Positions 43,623 through 52,150 of a stretch of DNA of 64,000 nucleotides are shown in pieces. The notes beneath the pieces were generated by a model that saw only the letters and a program-made list of their open reading frames with translations, did no database searches and was not told the origin of the DNA. Source of the DNA: Pseudomonas sp. B20(2017). Lineage in GTDB: Bacteria > Pseudomonadota > Gammaproteobacteria > Pseudomonadales > Pseudomonadaceae. Each line of letters begins with the position of its first letter. Positions within the stretch are counted from its first letter, which is position 1. The position numbers were made by a program, and so were the translations under genes. The stretch is from the NCBI RefSeq assembly GCF_002113125.1, contig NZ_NEJP01000020.1, positions 1 to 64,000 on the forward strand, read 5' to 3'.

Positions 43623-44567
43623 ATGCAAATCAAACTCGCCAACCCCCGTGGCTTCTGCGCCGGCGTGGACCGGGCGATCGAAATCGTCAACCGCGCCCTG
43701 GAGGTTTTCGGGCCGCCGATCTATGTGCGTCACGAAGTGGTGCACAACAAGTTCGTGGTTGAAGACCTGCGCAGTCGTGGCGCGATCTTCGTCGAAGAAC
43801 TGGATCAGGTACCGGACGACGTGATCGTGATCTTCAGTGCCCACGGCGTTTCGCAAGCCGTGCGTACCGAAGCCGCCGGCCGTGGCCTGAAAGTATTCGA
43901 CGCCACCTGCCCGCTGGTGACCAAGGTGCACATCGAAGTCGCGAAATACAGCCGTGACGGTCGCGAGTGCATCCTGATCGGCCACGCCGGTCACCCGGAA
44001 GTCGAAGGCACCATGGGCCAGTACGACGCCAGCAATGGCGGCGCGATCTACCTCGTCGAAGACGAGAAGGATGTCGCCGAGTTGCAGGTGCACAACCCTG
44101 AAAAACTCGCCTTCGTCACCCAGACCACGTTGTCCATGGATGACACCAGCCGTGTCATCGATGCGCTGCGTACGCGTTTCCCGGCCATTGGCGGACCGCG
44201 CAAGGACGATATCTGCTACGCCACCCAAAACCGTCAGGACGCAGTCAAGCAACTGGCCGACGAATGCGACGTGGTGTTGGTAGTGGGCAGCCCGAACAGC
44301 TCCAACTCCAACCGCCTGCGTGAGCTGGCCGAGCGCATGGCCACGCCGGCCTACCTGATCGATGGCGCCGAAGACCTGCAGAAGAGCTGGTTCGACGGTG
44401 TCGAGCGTATCGGCATCACGGCCGGTGCCTCCGCTCCGGAAGTGCTGGTGCGTGGCGTGATCCAGCAGTTGCAGGCCTGGGGCGCCACTGGCGCCGACGA
44501 ACTGGCCGGGCGTGAGGAGAACATCACGTTCTCGATGCCTAAAGAGCTGCGCGTTCGCTCGATCTGA
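43623..44567 (+). CDS. ispH: 4-hydroxy-3-methylbut-2-enyl diphosphate reductase
   Basis: 314 residues. The last step of the MEP isoprenoid pathway, giving IPP and DMAPP, which IspB elsewhere in the window consumes. The [4Fe-4S] ligands are Cys12 (PRGFCAGV), Cys in DATCPLVTKVH and Cys in DDICYATQN. The motif GHAGHPEVEGTMGQ and the C-terminal SPNSSNSNRL are present. The start MQIKLANPRGFCAGVDRAI at 43623 is the conserved one. Its 3' end overlaps the convergent fimT by 29 bases. Confidence 0.97.
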   Translation: MQIKLANPRGFCAGVDRAIEIVNRALEVFGPPIYVRHEVVHNKFVVEDLRSRGAIFVEELDQVPDDVIVIFSAHGVSQAVRTEAAGRGLKVFDATCPLVTKVHIEVAKYSRDGRECILIGHAGHPEVEGTMGQYDASNGGAIYLVEDEKDVAELQVHNPEKLAFVTQTTLSMDDTSRVIDALRTRFPAIGGPRKDDICYATQNRQDAVKQLADECDVVLVVGSPNSSNSNRLRELAERMATPAYLIDGAEDLQKSWFDGVERIGITAGASAPEVLVRGVIQQLQAWGATGADELAGREENITFSMPKELRVRSI

Positions 44568-45093
44568 TCGCTTTATCCTTTCGGCAAAGCGCCTGTTCAG
44601 TCTTTTGTCTGGCCAGGCGTATGCGACCGGTCGCCGCCAGCACCACCTGGAGCTGGCTGACCGGCTCGCGAGCCGAGCATAGATGTAACGTCCCTGCCTG
44701 AAACTTGCGGTCCGGCACCAGTGGCTGGCCCAGGCTGCTGAAGCGTATGTACCGGCTCACCAACCAGTTGCCGACAATCGGTATCCGTCCATCACTCGCC
44801 TGCTCGATCAGCAATGGATTATCGGTGTCCTCCGATCCTTTTCCGCTGATATCCAGAATGATCCGCCAGCCCTGGCTCCAATCACCGTTGATGCCATGAA
44901 TCACCACGCTCTGGTTGCGCGTGATGGCCATGGTGCGGGCATTACGAATCCCGTCGAGCAAAGACTGCGCAGCCTGTTGCCGTCGGTTTGATTCGGTGAA
45001 GTCCGCCAGTGCCGGACTGACCAGCGACAGAACAATTACGCCGATCGCCAGTCCCATTAGCAGTTCGACCAGACTGAAACCCTGTTGCGGCAT
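44539..45093 (-). CDS. fimT: FimT/GspH-family type IV minor pilin
   Basis: 184 residues from the ATG at 45093, which has GGAGGAGG upstream. The prepilin leader is very short (MPQQG/FSLVELLMGLAIGVIVLSLVSPAL), with cleavage after Gly5 and Glu at mature position 5. The rest is a GspH-like beta domain with two cysteines (HLCSAR and ALCRKD). Minor pilins of this type prime pilus assembly or take part in DNA uptake (FimT in Legionella). It is on the opposite strand from the rest of the minor pilin cluster and its end overlaps ispH. Confidence 0.88.
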   Translation of the reverse strand: MPQQGFSLVELLMGLAIGVIVLSLVSPALADFTESNRRQQAAQSLLDGIRNARTMAITRNQSVVIHGINGDWSQGWRIILDISGKGSEDTDNPLLIEQASDGRIPIVGNWLVSRYIRFSSLGQPLVPDRKFQAGTLHLCSAREPVSQLQVVLAATGRIRLARQKTEQALCRKDKAIRSSERAAL

Positions 45094-45220
45094 GTGCGCC
45101 TCCTCCCTGGATTGTGCACGGCGGCGCAATCCGTGCGCCGCACGCGGTAAATCAACCGGCGCATGCCGGTCGAATGTTCTAGGTTTGTACAGGTATAGCC
45201 GACGGCAACGGAGGGCATCG

Positions 45221-45694
45221 ATGGATCATCGTACAAAAGGTTTCACGCTGATCGAGCTGTTGGTGGCGGTCGCGGTGTTTGTGATCCTGATCACGATGGC
45301 GGTGCCGGCATTCACCCGTTCGGTGCAGGGCAGCAAGGCCGACACCGAGGTCGGCGACCTGCAACGGGCCCTCAATTACGCCAGGCTCGAGGCGATCAAC
45401 CGGGGTATCACAACCCGCCTGCGGCCGAGCGCCGGCGGCAGTGTCTGGACCGGCGAGTTATCGGTCTACGACAGTACTGGCACTCCGGCCAATGTATTGC
45501 GGGTTGTTCCAGCAATGAGCAGCGGCGCGACTCTGACGCTACCCTCTGGAGTGACCGCGCTGGATTTCAACAATCTGGGCGGGCTGGCGGCGCCATCCAC
45601 GGCGGTGGTCATCAGTTACACGCTGGGCACGCAAAGCAGGACGCTGAACGTGTGTCTGAACGGACGAATTCAATTGGGTGGAAGTTGCGGATGA
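45221..45694 (+). CDS. fimU: Minor pilin FimU (GspH type)
   Basis: 157 residues. A class III prepilin signal (MDHRTKG/FTLIELLVAVAVFVILITMAVPAF) is processed by PilD. Two cysteines near the C-terminus (NVCLNGRIQLGGSCG) form the D-loop-like disulfide. FimU belongs with PilV, PilW and PilX to the tip/priming complex. The ATG at 45221 follows GGAGGG. The last codons overlap pilV (ATGA junction), so translation is coupled. Confidence 0.9.
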   Translation: MDHRTKGFTLIELLVAVAVFVILITMAVPAFTRSVQGSKADTEVGDLQRALNYARLEAINRGITTRLRPSAGGSVWTGELSVYDSTGTPANVLRVVPAMSSGATLTLPSGVTALDFNNLGGLAAPSTAVVISYTLGTQSRTLNVCLNGRIQLGGSCG

Positions 45695-46140
45695 AGGCAG
45701 GGAGCAAGTACGCACAGGAGGGCATGACGCTGATCGAAGTGCTGGTCGCGTTGTTGATTCTGACGGTCGGGTTGCTGGGCGCGGCGGCGGTTCAGCTCAA
45801 TGCGCTGAAGTACACCGACAGCTCGCGGATGACCAGCCAGGCGAGTTTCATCGCCTACGACATGATGGACCGGATTCGCGCCAATTCCGGCGCCGACTAC
45901 ACCGTCACACCGCCGACCACGGGTAACCTGAGTGTCGCCCGGGATCAGGATCTCTACGACTTCACCACCAACATCGTCAATTTCGGCGGCCCGACCGCCA
46001 CCGGCAGCATCACCCTCAATCAACGCGTGTACACCATCACCATCACCTGGAGTGACGCGCGCGCCGCCAATACGACCGGTGCAACCCGCAGCTTTGTCCT
46101 GACCAGCCGCGCCGCGGTCGATCCGGTGGCCACGCCATGA
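45691..46140 (+). CDS. pilV: Minor pilin PilV
   Basis: 149 residues. Prepilin signal MKAGSKYAQEG/MTLIEVLVALLILTVGLLGAAAVQLNAL with the PilV-typical LGAAAVQLNALKYTDSSRMTSQASFIAYDMMDRIRAN region. Starts at the ATGA overlap with fimU and ends at the ATGA overlap with pilW. A start at 45652 is excluded because it would run deep into fimU and has no leader match. Confidence 0.92.
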   Translation: MKAGSKYAQEGMTLIEVLVALLILTVGLLGAAAVQLNALKYTDSSRMTSQASFIAYDMMDRIRANSGADYTVTPPTTGNLSVARDQDLYDFTTNIVNFGGPTATGSITLNQRVYTITITWSDARAANTTGATRSFVLTSRAAVDPVATP

Positions 46141-46850
46141 AGCGCCATAACCTGGGTTTCGGCCTGATCGAAATGCTGGTCGCTCTGGCGCTGGGGCTGA
46201 TCGTGGTGCTCGGCGTGGTGCAGATCTTCCTGGCGGCGAAGAACACTTACGTCAGCCAGAACAGTGCGGCCGCCATGCAGGAGGACGCGCGGTTCGTGTT
46301 GAGCAAGATGATTCAGGAACTGCGCATGGTGGGCATGTTCGGCTGCCTGGGCACGATTACCGATTCCAGCTCGGCGGGAGATTTCAATGCGGCCCAGATC
46401 ACGCCGATCAGTTGGGACAACGCCAATCTCAAACTGACCCTGGTCACCGCCGATGTCGGCAGCGCGGGCGGTACTCCGACCTGGACCGTGGTCTCCGATT
46501 GCCGCAACAGCGCCACCGCTTATACCGGCTTGCGGGCTGCGGCGACGGGACAGATCGCGTTCCCGATCCGTCGGCTGGTCTACAGTTTCAGCAACAACCA
46601 GATTCTGATGGGCACCGGCAGCGGCAACCCCGCCCAGCAGGTGCTGGTGAACAATGTCAGTGCGTTCACCGTGATGTTTGGTCTGGCGAGTTCCGCGACC
46701 GATGTTGCGGCGTCCACCTACAGCGCCAACCCCGGTGATCCGGCGCGGATTCGCAGCGTACGCCTGAGCCTGACCCTCACTGATCCGAATAATCGGGTCC
46801 GCAATCAAACCTTCAACGTGGTTGCCGCTTTGCGCAACCGGTTGCAGTGA
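46137..46850 (+). CDS. pilW: Minor pilin PilW
   Basis: 237 residues. Prepilin signal MKRHNLG/FGLIEMLVALALGLIVVLGVVQIFLAAKNTY, followed by the PilW motif SAAAMQEDARFVLSKMIQELRMVGMFGCLG. It couples the FimU-PilV-PilX complex in the pilus tip. The four-base overlap with pilV indicates translational coupling; pilX follows after 9 bases. Confidence 0.92.
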   Translation: MKRHNLGFGLIEMLVALALGLIVVLGVVQIFLAAKNTYVSQNSAAAMQEDARFVLSKMIQELRMVGMFGCLGTITDSSSAGDFNAAQITPISWDNANLKLTLVTADVGSAGGTPTWTVVSDCRNSATAYTGLRAAATGQIAFPIRRLVYSFSNNQILMGTGSGNPAQQVLVNNVSAFTVMFGLASSATDVAASTYSANPGDPARIRSVRLSLTLTDPNNRVRNQTFNVVAALRNRLQ

Positions 46851-46859
46851 GGGCCGGGA

Positions 46860-47339
46860 ATGAGCCTTTCTTTAACGAAACATCGGACTCAACGAGGCAT
46901 GGTGTTACTGGTGACACTGGTGTTTCTGTTGCTCCTCACGGTGATCGGCCTGTCATCGATGCAAAGCGCCAACCTGCAGGAAAAAATGGCCGGCAGCGTC
47001 AGCTTGCGCAATCAGTCTTTCCAGACTGCCGAGGCGGCGCTGCGCATCGGCGAAAGTGCGGTGCAACTGGATGGCTACGCGCTGGCGGTGTGCGCCAGCC
47101 CTACCCAATGCGCGCCGCCGGCGGAGTCCTCGGTGGTCAGCGCGGCCGGGTTCAATTCCACCTCGGGCGTCACCTGGGTCGCTGCCGGCAGCGGGTTCTA
47201 CGGGGTGCAGAATATCGGCACGACCCTGACGGCGGTGAACGTACCGAGCAACACCTCGGCGACCTTGTACCGGGTCACGGCCGTCGGCATCGCCGGTACT
47301 TCGCGCAGTGTGGTGGAGAGTGTCTATGCGAAGTATTGA
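46860..47339 (+). CDS. pilX: Minor pilin PilX
   Basis: 159 residues. The signal has the PilX form HRTQRG/MVLLVTLVFLLLLTVIGLSSMQSANLQEKMAGS: no Glu at mature position 5, a usual trait of PilX-like subunits. Paired cysteines (AVCASPTQC) lie in the soluble part. It starts after GGGAA and its 3' end overlaps the pilY1 start by 14 bases, so PilX and PilY1 are translationally coupled. Confidence 0.9.
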   Translation: MSLSLTKHRTQRGMVLLVTLVFLLLLTVIGLSSMQSANLQEKMAGSVSLRNQSFQTAEAALRIGESAVQLDGYALAVCASPTQCAPPAESSVVSAAGFNSTSGVTWVAAGSGFYGVQNIGTTLTAVNVPSNTSATLYRVTAVGIAGTSRSVVESVYAKY

Positions 47340-50300
47340 GCGACGCTTCAAGTGGCTGTCGCTGCTGCTTGGCATGCTGACCGGGCTCTATCTGGCGGCA
47401 CCGGCGTATGCTTTCACGCCGTCCGATTCGCCGCTGTTGAGCGCGGCCGCCGTGCCGCCGAACGTCATGTTGATGATCGACGACTCGGGCAGCATGAACA
47501 GCATCATCTATGCGACAGGGTTCGATCCGACCGTGGATCGCACGCCGGCCCGCCAGTGCAACGCAGTCATTGGCCTGTGCCTGAGCTCGACCGCCATTAC
47601 CGGCGATACGATCTTTCTCTCAAGCCTGCCAACCTCCGGCTGCTCCGGCGGCGCCTATGCGTTCTACAACAACAGCCTGACGCCGCTCTGCCTGAAGCTG
47701 CCGGATCCGGTGGGCAGCGGCAACACCCGCTATTCGGCGGATTACATTTCCTACGTGGTGAGTCTGGCGATCAGCAACGGAACGCGCGACTTCACCACTG
47801 GAGCCATTCCCAACGATTACCGGATCAACGTGGCGCGCAACGTTTCCACCGCACTGGTCACCAGCAACCGCAACCTGCGCATGGGTCTGGCCACCTTCAA
47901 CCCGGCCACCAGCAACAATCCCGGCAACGGCGGTTTCATTGCCCGCTCCATCAGCGACCTGTCACCGGTCAGCGGCAGCGTGACCCAGGCCCAGGCCGAT
48001 ACCAATTACAACGCGCTGATTTCCTCGATCAACGGCCTGAGCGCGGTGGCCAATACACCACTGGCCGAGACCTATTACGAAATCACTCGCTACATGCGCG
48101 GGATGGCGCCGTACTACAACAGCACGCCGAGCACTTACACCAGCCCGATCCAGTACCGCTGCCAGAAAAACTACGGGGTGGTGATCACTGATGGTTTGCC
48201 GACCTATGACCGCACCTTTCCCAGCAACGACCCGCTGGGTGGCAGCCGCCTGCCGAACTGGGACGGCATCAACAATGACGGGAACAACCTGAACGGGGAC
48301 GGGGAGGGCGATACGCTGTACCTGGACGATATCGCCAAGTTCGCCTTCGACATCGACATGCGTTCCACCGGCACCGATGCAGCGGGCAAGAGCTGGAACG
48401 CGGTGGATTTCCCCAGGCAGAACATGAACACCTACACCGTAGGTTTCACCGCTTCCAACGACATGCTCTCGGATGCCGCCGATTACGGACAGGGCCGCTA
48501 CTACCAGGCGACCGACAGCGCCGGTCTGAATGCCGCGTTGTCTTCGGCGTTGAGCGATATCACTTCCAAGGCTGGTTCCGGCGGCAGCGGTGTGGCCAGT
48601 GGCACCACGCTGGCGAGCGGCACCAGTTATTTCCAGACCAGTTATGACCCCAAGGACTGGCGCGGCACGATCAAGTCCTTTGGTTTTACCTCGGCCGGGG
48701 CGGTCAATACGTCGGCGGTGCTGTGGACCACCGATACGGCCATCGTGCCCGGTGCCACTGCGCCGACCTACCAGTCGTGGAACTCCCTGAACAACGCGGC
48801 GGTAACGCTGGCCTACGGCAACTTCTCCCCGGCCCAGCAGACCGTTCTCAGCCAGGGTTTGCCCACCGGCATCAGCGGCATTGACCTGGTCGAATGGAGC
48901 AAGGGCACCAACAAGGCCGGCCTTAAAGTGCGCAGCGTGTTGCTCGGAGACATCATCAACTCGCCGCTGGTGCTGGCTTCGCCCACGGAAAAAACCGCTT
49001 CCGATCTGGCCGGTGACACGACCTACAGCACTTACCTGACCACCAAGGCTTCGAACATGAATGCCAGCCTGGTGGTGAATGCCAACGACGGCTTTGTCAG
49101 CGTCATCAACTCGGCCAACGGTACCCGCCGGTATGCCTACATGCCGTCCAGCGTATTGCCCTCGCTGCGCCTGATTGCCGATCCGAACTACGTCAACGGC
49201 GTCAGCCACAAGTTTCTGGTGGATGGTCAGCTCGGTGTATTCGACGCGCAATTCGGTACGGCGTGGAAAACCCTGGCCATCGGCGGCACGGGCGCCGGCG
49301 GCAAGAGTTTCTACGGGCTTCAGCTGTTCGACGCCTCGGCGGGCAACGTCATCCGTGCCTTGTGGGAAGTCAGCGCGCCGACAACCGCCAGTACTTCCAA
49401 CGCTTTCAATGATCTGGGTTACGCCTATGCCCGTCCGGAAGTGGCACGCTTGGCCGATGGTCGCTGGGCGGCGTTCATTGCCAATGGTTACGGCAGCAAC
49501 TCCGGCGTGGCGGCGCTGTATGTGCTGGATGTGCGCGATGGTTCGCTGATCAGAAAAATTGTCATCGACGGTACGGAAACCACCAACGGTTTGTCCTCGG
49601 TGAAGCTGCGAGTCAATTCGCAGAACGTGGTGCAGGCCGCGTATGGCGGTGACTTGAAAGGGCGGTTGTGGAAGTTCGACCTGAGCGCCACGTCCTCCGA
49701 CAGCTGGGGCGTAGCGTTTTCCGGCAAGCCGTTGTTCACCACGGCTGGCGGGGCAACTCAGCCGATCACCGCGCAACCGTTGCTGGCGGACAATGCTCTG
49801 GGCGGCAAACAGATTTTCGTCGGCACCGGCAAGTTCAACGAAACCGCCGACAAGACCAACAAGGATTTGCAGGCGTTCTATTCGGTGTGGGATGCCGATG
49901 GCGGGTCGGGTCAGATCACGGTCAGCAGTTTGCAGGCGCAGGCGATTACCGGGGTGTTCTCCGGCAGTACCGGGCAGTTCGTCACCACCAGCCAGAACGA
50001 CACGACTTATCCGGCGGAGAAGGGCTGGTATCTGCCGCTGGTGTACAACAACGCCTTGACTGGCGAACGGGTGATCAATCAGGCCAGTCTGGTGCTGGGA
50101 CGCATCGTGTTCACCACGGCCAGTGTCGATACCACCGACCCGTGTTCCAGTTTCGGTACCGGCAAACTGATCGAACTCGATGCGTTCAGCGGTAAGATGC
50201 TCAACTACGCGGTGCTCGACACCAACGCCGATGGCGTGGTCGACAGCAACGACACGATTTCCAGCGGCGTGGTGTTCACCGGCGGTATCCCGACCCTGAA

Positions 50301-50418
50301 CGCCATCGTCAACGGTGCATCACGCAAGGTCGTGAACGATTCCAGTGGCGGTATCACCACCCTGGTGGAAAAATCCGGCGGCGGCAGCCGTCGTATCATG
50401 TGGCGGCAAATTCAGTAA
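47326..50418 (+). CDS. pilY1: Type IV pilus tip adhesin/mechanosensor PilY1
   Basis: 1030 residues (P. aeruginosa PilY1 is about 1160, from memory). A signal peptide (about 1-29) is followed by a von Willebrand A domain with MIDAS DxSxS at 52-56 (DDSGSM). The C-terminal part is the PilY1 beta-propeller (SYFQTSYDPKDWRGTIKSFG onward), with a calcium-binding loop DTNADGVVDSND at 965-976. PilY1 sits at the pilus tip with the minor pilins, controls pilus extension and relays surface contact. I find no RGD. The shorter length lies mostly in the N-terminal/VWA half. Confidence 0.92.
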   Translation: MRSIERRFKWLSLLLGMLTGLYLAAPAYAFTPSDSPLLSAAAVPPNVMLMIDDSGSMNSIIYATGFDPTVDRTPARQCNAVIGLCLSSTAITGDTIFLSSLPTSGCSGGAYAFYNNSLTPLCLKLPDPVGSGNTRYSADYISYVVSLAISNGTRDFTTGAIPNDYRINVARNVSTALVTSNRNLRMGLATFNPATSNNPGNGGFIARSISDLSPVSGSVTQAQADTNYNALISSINGLSAVANTPLAETYYEITRYMRGMAPYYNSTPSTYTSPIQYRCQKNYGVVITDGLPTYDRTFPSNDPLGGSRLPNWDGINNDGNNLNGDGEGDTLYLDDIAKFAFDIDMRSTGTDAAGKSWNAVDFPRQNMNTYTVGFTASNDMLSDAADYGQGRYYQATDSAGLNAALSSALSDITSKAGSGGSGVASGTTLASGTSYFQTSYDPKDWRGTIKSFGFTSAGAVNTSAVLWTTDTAIVPGATAPTYQSWNSLNNAAVTLAYGNFSPAQQTVLSQGLPTGISGIDLVEWSKGTNKAGLKVRSVLLGDIINSPLVLASPTEKTASDLAGDTTYSTYLTTKASNMNASLVVNANDGFVSVINSANGTRRYAYMPSSVLPSLRLIADPNYVNGVSHKFLVDGQLGVFDAQFGTAWKTLAIGGTGAGGKSFYGLQLFDASAGNVIRALWEVSAPTTASTSNAFNDLGYAYARPEVARLADGRWAAFIANGYGSNSGVAALYVLDVRDGSLIRKIVIDGTETTNGLSSVKLRVNSQNVVQAAYGGDLKGRLWKFDLSATSSDSWGVAFSGKPLFTTAGGATQPITAQPLLADNALGGKQIFVGTGKFNETADKTNKDLQAFYSVWDADGGSGQITVSSLQAQAITGVFSGSTGQFVTTSQNDTTYPAEKGWYLPLVYNNALTGERVINQASLVLGRIVFTTASVDTTDPCSSFGTGKLIELDAFSGKMLNYAVLDTNADGVVDSNDTISSGVVFTGGIPTLNAIVNGASRKVVNDSSGGITTLVEKSGGGSRRIMWRQIQ

Positions 50419-50433
50419 GCGAGAGTTCGAGGC

Positions 50434-50835
50434 ATGCGCAGATCCAACCGAGGTTTCACCCTGATCGAAATCATGATCGTGATTGCGATCATTGGGATCA
50501 TGCTCACAATTGGCCTCCCAAGTTACAACGAATACGTGAAAAAGGGCCGCCGTGCCGACGTGGTCAGCACTTTGTCGGAACAGGCACAGATCCTCGAACG
50601 CTTCTATTCGAAGAACAACGTCTACACCGGTGTCACCGGGTTGAGCACCGGCAACGATTTCTACACCATCACGCCGACGATCACCGATCAAACCTTCCTG
50701 CTGACCGCGACCCGCAAGACCGGCACGGCCATGGCCACTGACAAGTGCGGGGATTTCACCCTCACCAACACTGGTGTCAGAAGCATGAACAACGCGACCA
50801 CCGGGCTGACCACCAAGGATTGCTGGGGCCGCTGA
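50434..50835 (+). CDS. pilE: Minor pilin PilE
   Basis: 133 residues. Classical prepilin MRRSNRG/FTLIEIMIVIAIIGIMLTIGLPSYNEYVKKGRRAD with Glu5, followed by SEQAQILERFYSKNNVYTG typical of PilE-type minor pilins; the C-terminal pair Cys (DKCGDF, DCWGR) forms the D-region disulfide. It follows pilY1 by 15 bases with no pilY2 between. This is the minor subunit, not the major pilin PilA, which is not in the window. Confidence 0.9.
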   Translation: MRRSNRGFTLIEIMIVIAIIGIMLTIGLPSYNEYVKKGRRADVVSTLSEQAQILERFYSKNNVYTGVTGLSTGNDFYTITPTITDQTFLLTATRKTGTAMATDKCGDFTLTNTGVRSMNNATTGLTTKDCWGR

Positions 50836-50848
50836 GCCGCTTTATTTC

Positions 50849-50878
50849 GGGCGCCTTTTGCGCCCACTGTCTTTTTTA
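50849..50878 (+). terminator. Possible terminator of the fimU-pilE operon
   Basis: GGGCGC, CTTTT loop, GCGCCC, then ACTGTC and a run of six T. The stem is short and the T-run displaced by six bases, so efficiency is uncertain. Confidence 0.45.
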
Positions 50879-50892
50879 CGGTTGGATCAAAC

Positions 50893-51993
50893 ATGACCAG
50901 GCAACAGCAAGTGGTGATTGTCGGTGGCGGGGTGATTGGCCTGCTCACTGCGTACAACCTCGCCTCCGAGGTCGGCAGCGTGGTGCTGCTGGATCGTTCG
51001 AACGTCGGCCAGGAATCGTCCTGGGCTGGCGGCGGTATCGTCTCTCCGCTGTACCCGTGGCGCTATAGCCCGGCCGTCACCGCGCTGGCGCACTGGTCGC
51101 AGGATTTTTATCCACAGCTGGGCGAGCGCCTGTTTGCCGATACCGGGGTCGACCCCGAAGTGCACACCACCGGCCTGTATTGGCTGGACCTGGATGACGA
51201 AGCCGAAGCGCTGGCCTGGGCCGCGCGGGAAAACCGTCCGCTGCGGGCTGTGGATATCTCCGCGGCGCATGATGCGGTGCCGGTGCTCGGTGGCGGTTTT
51301 TCCCGGGCGATTTACATGGCTGACGTGGCCAACGTGCGCAATCCGCGGCTGGTGAAGTCTTTGAAAGCAGCGTTGCAGGCGCTGCCGAACGTGACGATTC
51401 ACGAGCAGTGCGAAGTCAGTGGGTTCGTCCGTGAAGACGAACGGGTGGTGGGCGTGCAGACTTCAACCGGTGTGATCGCTGGCGATCAGATCGTGCTGAC
51501 GGCGGGCGCATGGAGCGGAGAATTGCTCAAGACCCTGAACCTTTCCCTGCCGGTGGAGCCGGTCAAGGGCCAGATGATTCTCTACAAGTGCGCGGCGGAC
51601 TTCCTGCCGAGCATGGTGCTGGCCAAGGGGCGCTACGCGATTCCGCGCCGTGACGGTCACATTTTGATCGGCAGCACGCTGGAGCACGAAGGCTTCGACA
51701 AGACCCCGACGGACAACGCGCTGGAAAGCCTCAAGGCATCGGCGGTCGAGTTGTTGCCGGCGCTGGCCGATGCCGAAGTGGTGGGGCATTGGGCAGGGCT
51801 GCGCCCGGGTTCACCGGAAGGCATTCCTTACATAGGCCAGGTTCCGGGTTTTGATGGTCTGTGGCTGAACTGCGGGCACTACCGCAACGGGCTGGTGCTG
51901 GCGCCGGCGTCCTGTCAGTTGTTTGCCGACGTGATGCTGGGGCGTGCGCCGATCATTGATCCGGCGCCGTATGCGCCAGTCGGACGCATCTAG
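50893..51993 (+). CDS. thiO: Glycine oxidase ThiO
   Basis: 366 residues, FAD-dependent D-amino-acid/glycine oxidase of the DAO family. The dinucleotide motif VIVGGGVIGLLTAYNLA is at the N-terminus, and GHWAGLRPGSPEGIPYIG and CGHYRNGLVLAPAS near the C-terminus match ThiO. It makes the imino-glycine used in the thiazole half of thiamine. No other thiamine gene is adjacent; its place between the minor pilins and pilR is conserved in Pseudomonas and probably historical. The ATG at 50893 starts MTRQQQVVIVGGG. Confidence 0.92.
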   Translation: MTRQQQVVIVGGGVIGLLTAYNLASEVGSVVLLDRSNVGQESSWAGGGIVSPLYPWRYSPAVTALAHWSQDFYPQLGERLFADTGVDPEVHTTGLYWLDLDDEAEALAWAARENRPLRAVDISAAHDAVPVLGGGFSRAIYMADVANVRNPRLVKSLKAALQALPNVTIHEQCEVSGFVREDERVVGVQTSTGVIAGDQIVLTAGAWSGELLKTLNLSLPVEPVKGQMILYKCAADFLPSMVLAKGRYAIPRRDGHILIGSTLEHEGFDKTPTDNALESLKASAVELLPALADAEVVGHWAGLRPGSPEGIPYIGQVPGFDGLWLNCGHYRNGLVLAPASCQLFADVMLGRAPIIDPAPYAPVGRI

Positions 51994-52024
51994 TCAGTTT
52001 TTTAGCGGTGCCTGATAAATCGCT

Positions 52025-52143
52025 TTCGCGGGCAAGTCGAATCGTCGCACCGCCGCTCCCACAGGGTACGGCGCTTTACTCAAAAGTTGAGCACGGCACA
52101 AAACTTTGGGAGCGGCGGTGCGACGATTCGACTTGCCCGCGAA
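52025..52143. repeat. Perfect 37-bp inverted repeat, REP variant
   Basis: Arms 52025-52061 and 52107-52143 are exact inverse complements, starting TTCGCGGGCAAGTCGAATCG and ending in CGCTCCCA; the spacer is 45 bases. The outer ends match the REP class elsewhere (CGCGGGCAAG, CTCCCA), but the core holds an extra TCGAATCGTCGCACCGCC. It lies between the convergent thiO and pilR genes and could stop transcription from both sides. Confidence 0.9.
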
Positions 52144-52150
52144 GGGGCCC

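Noticed and set aside
50836..50892. TPP riboswitch in front of thiO
   Set aside because: Only 57 bases separate pilE and thiO and they hold a possible terminator; there is no room for a THI element.
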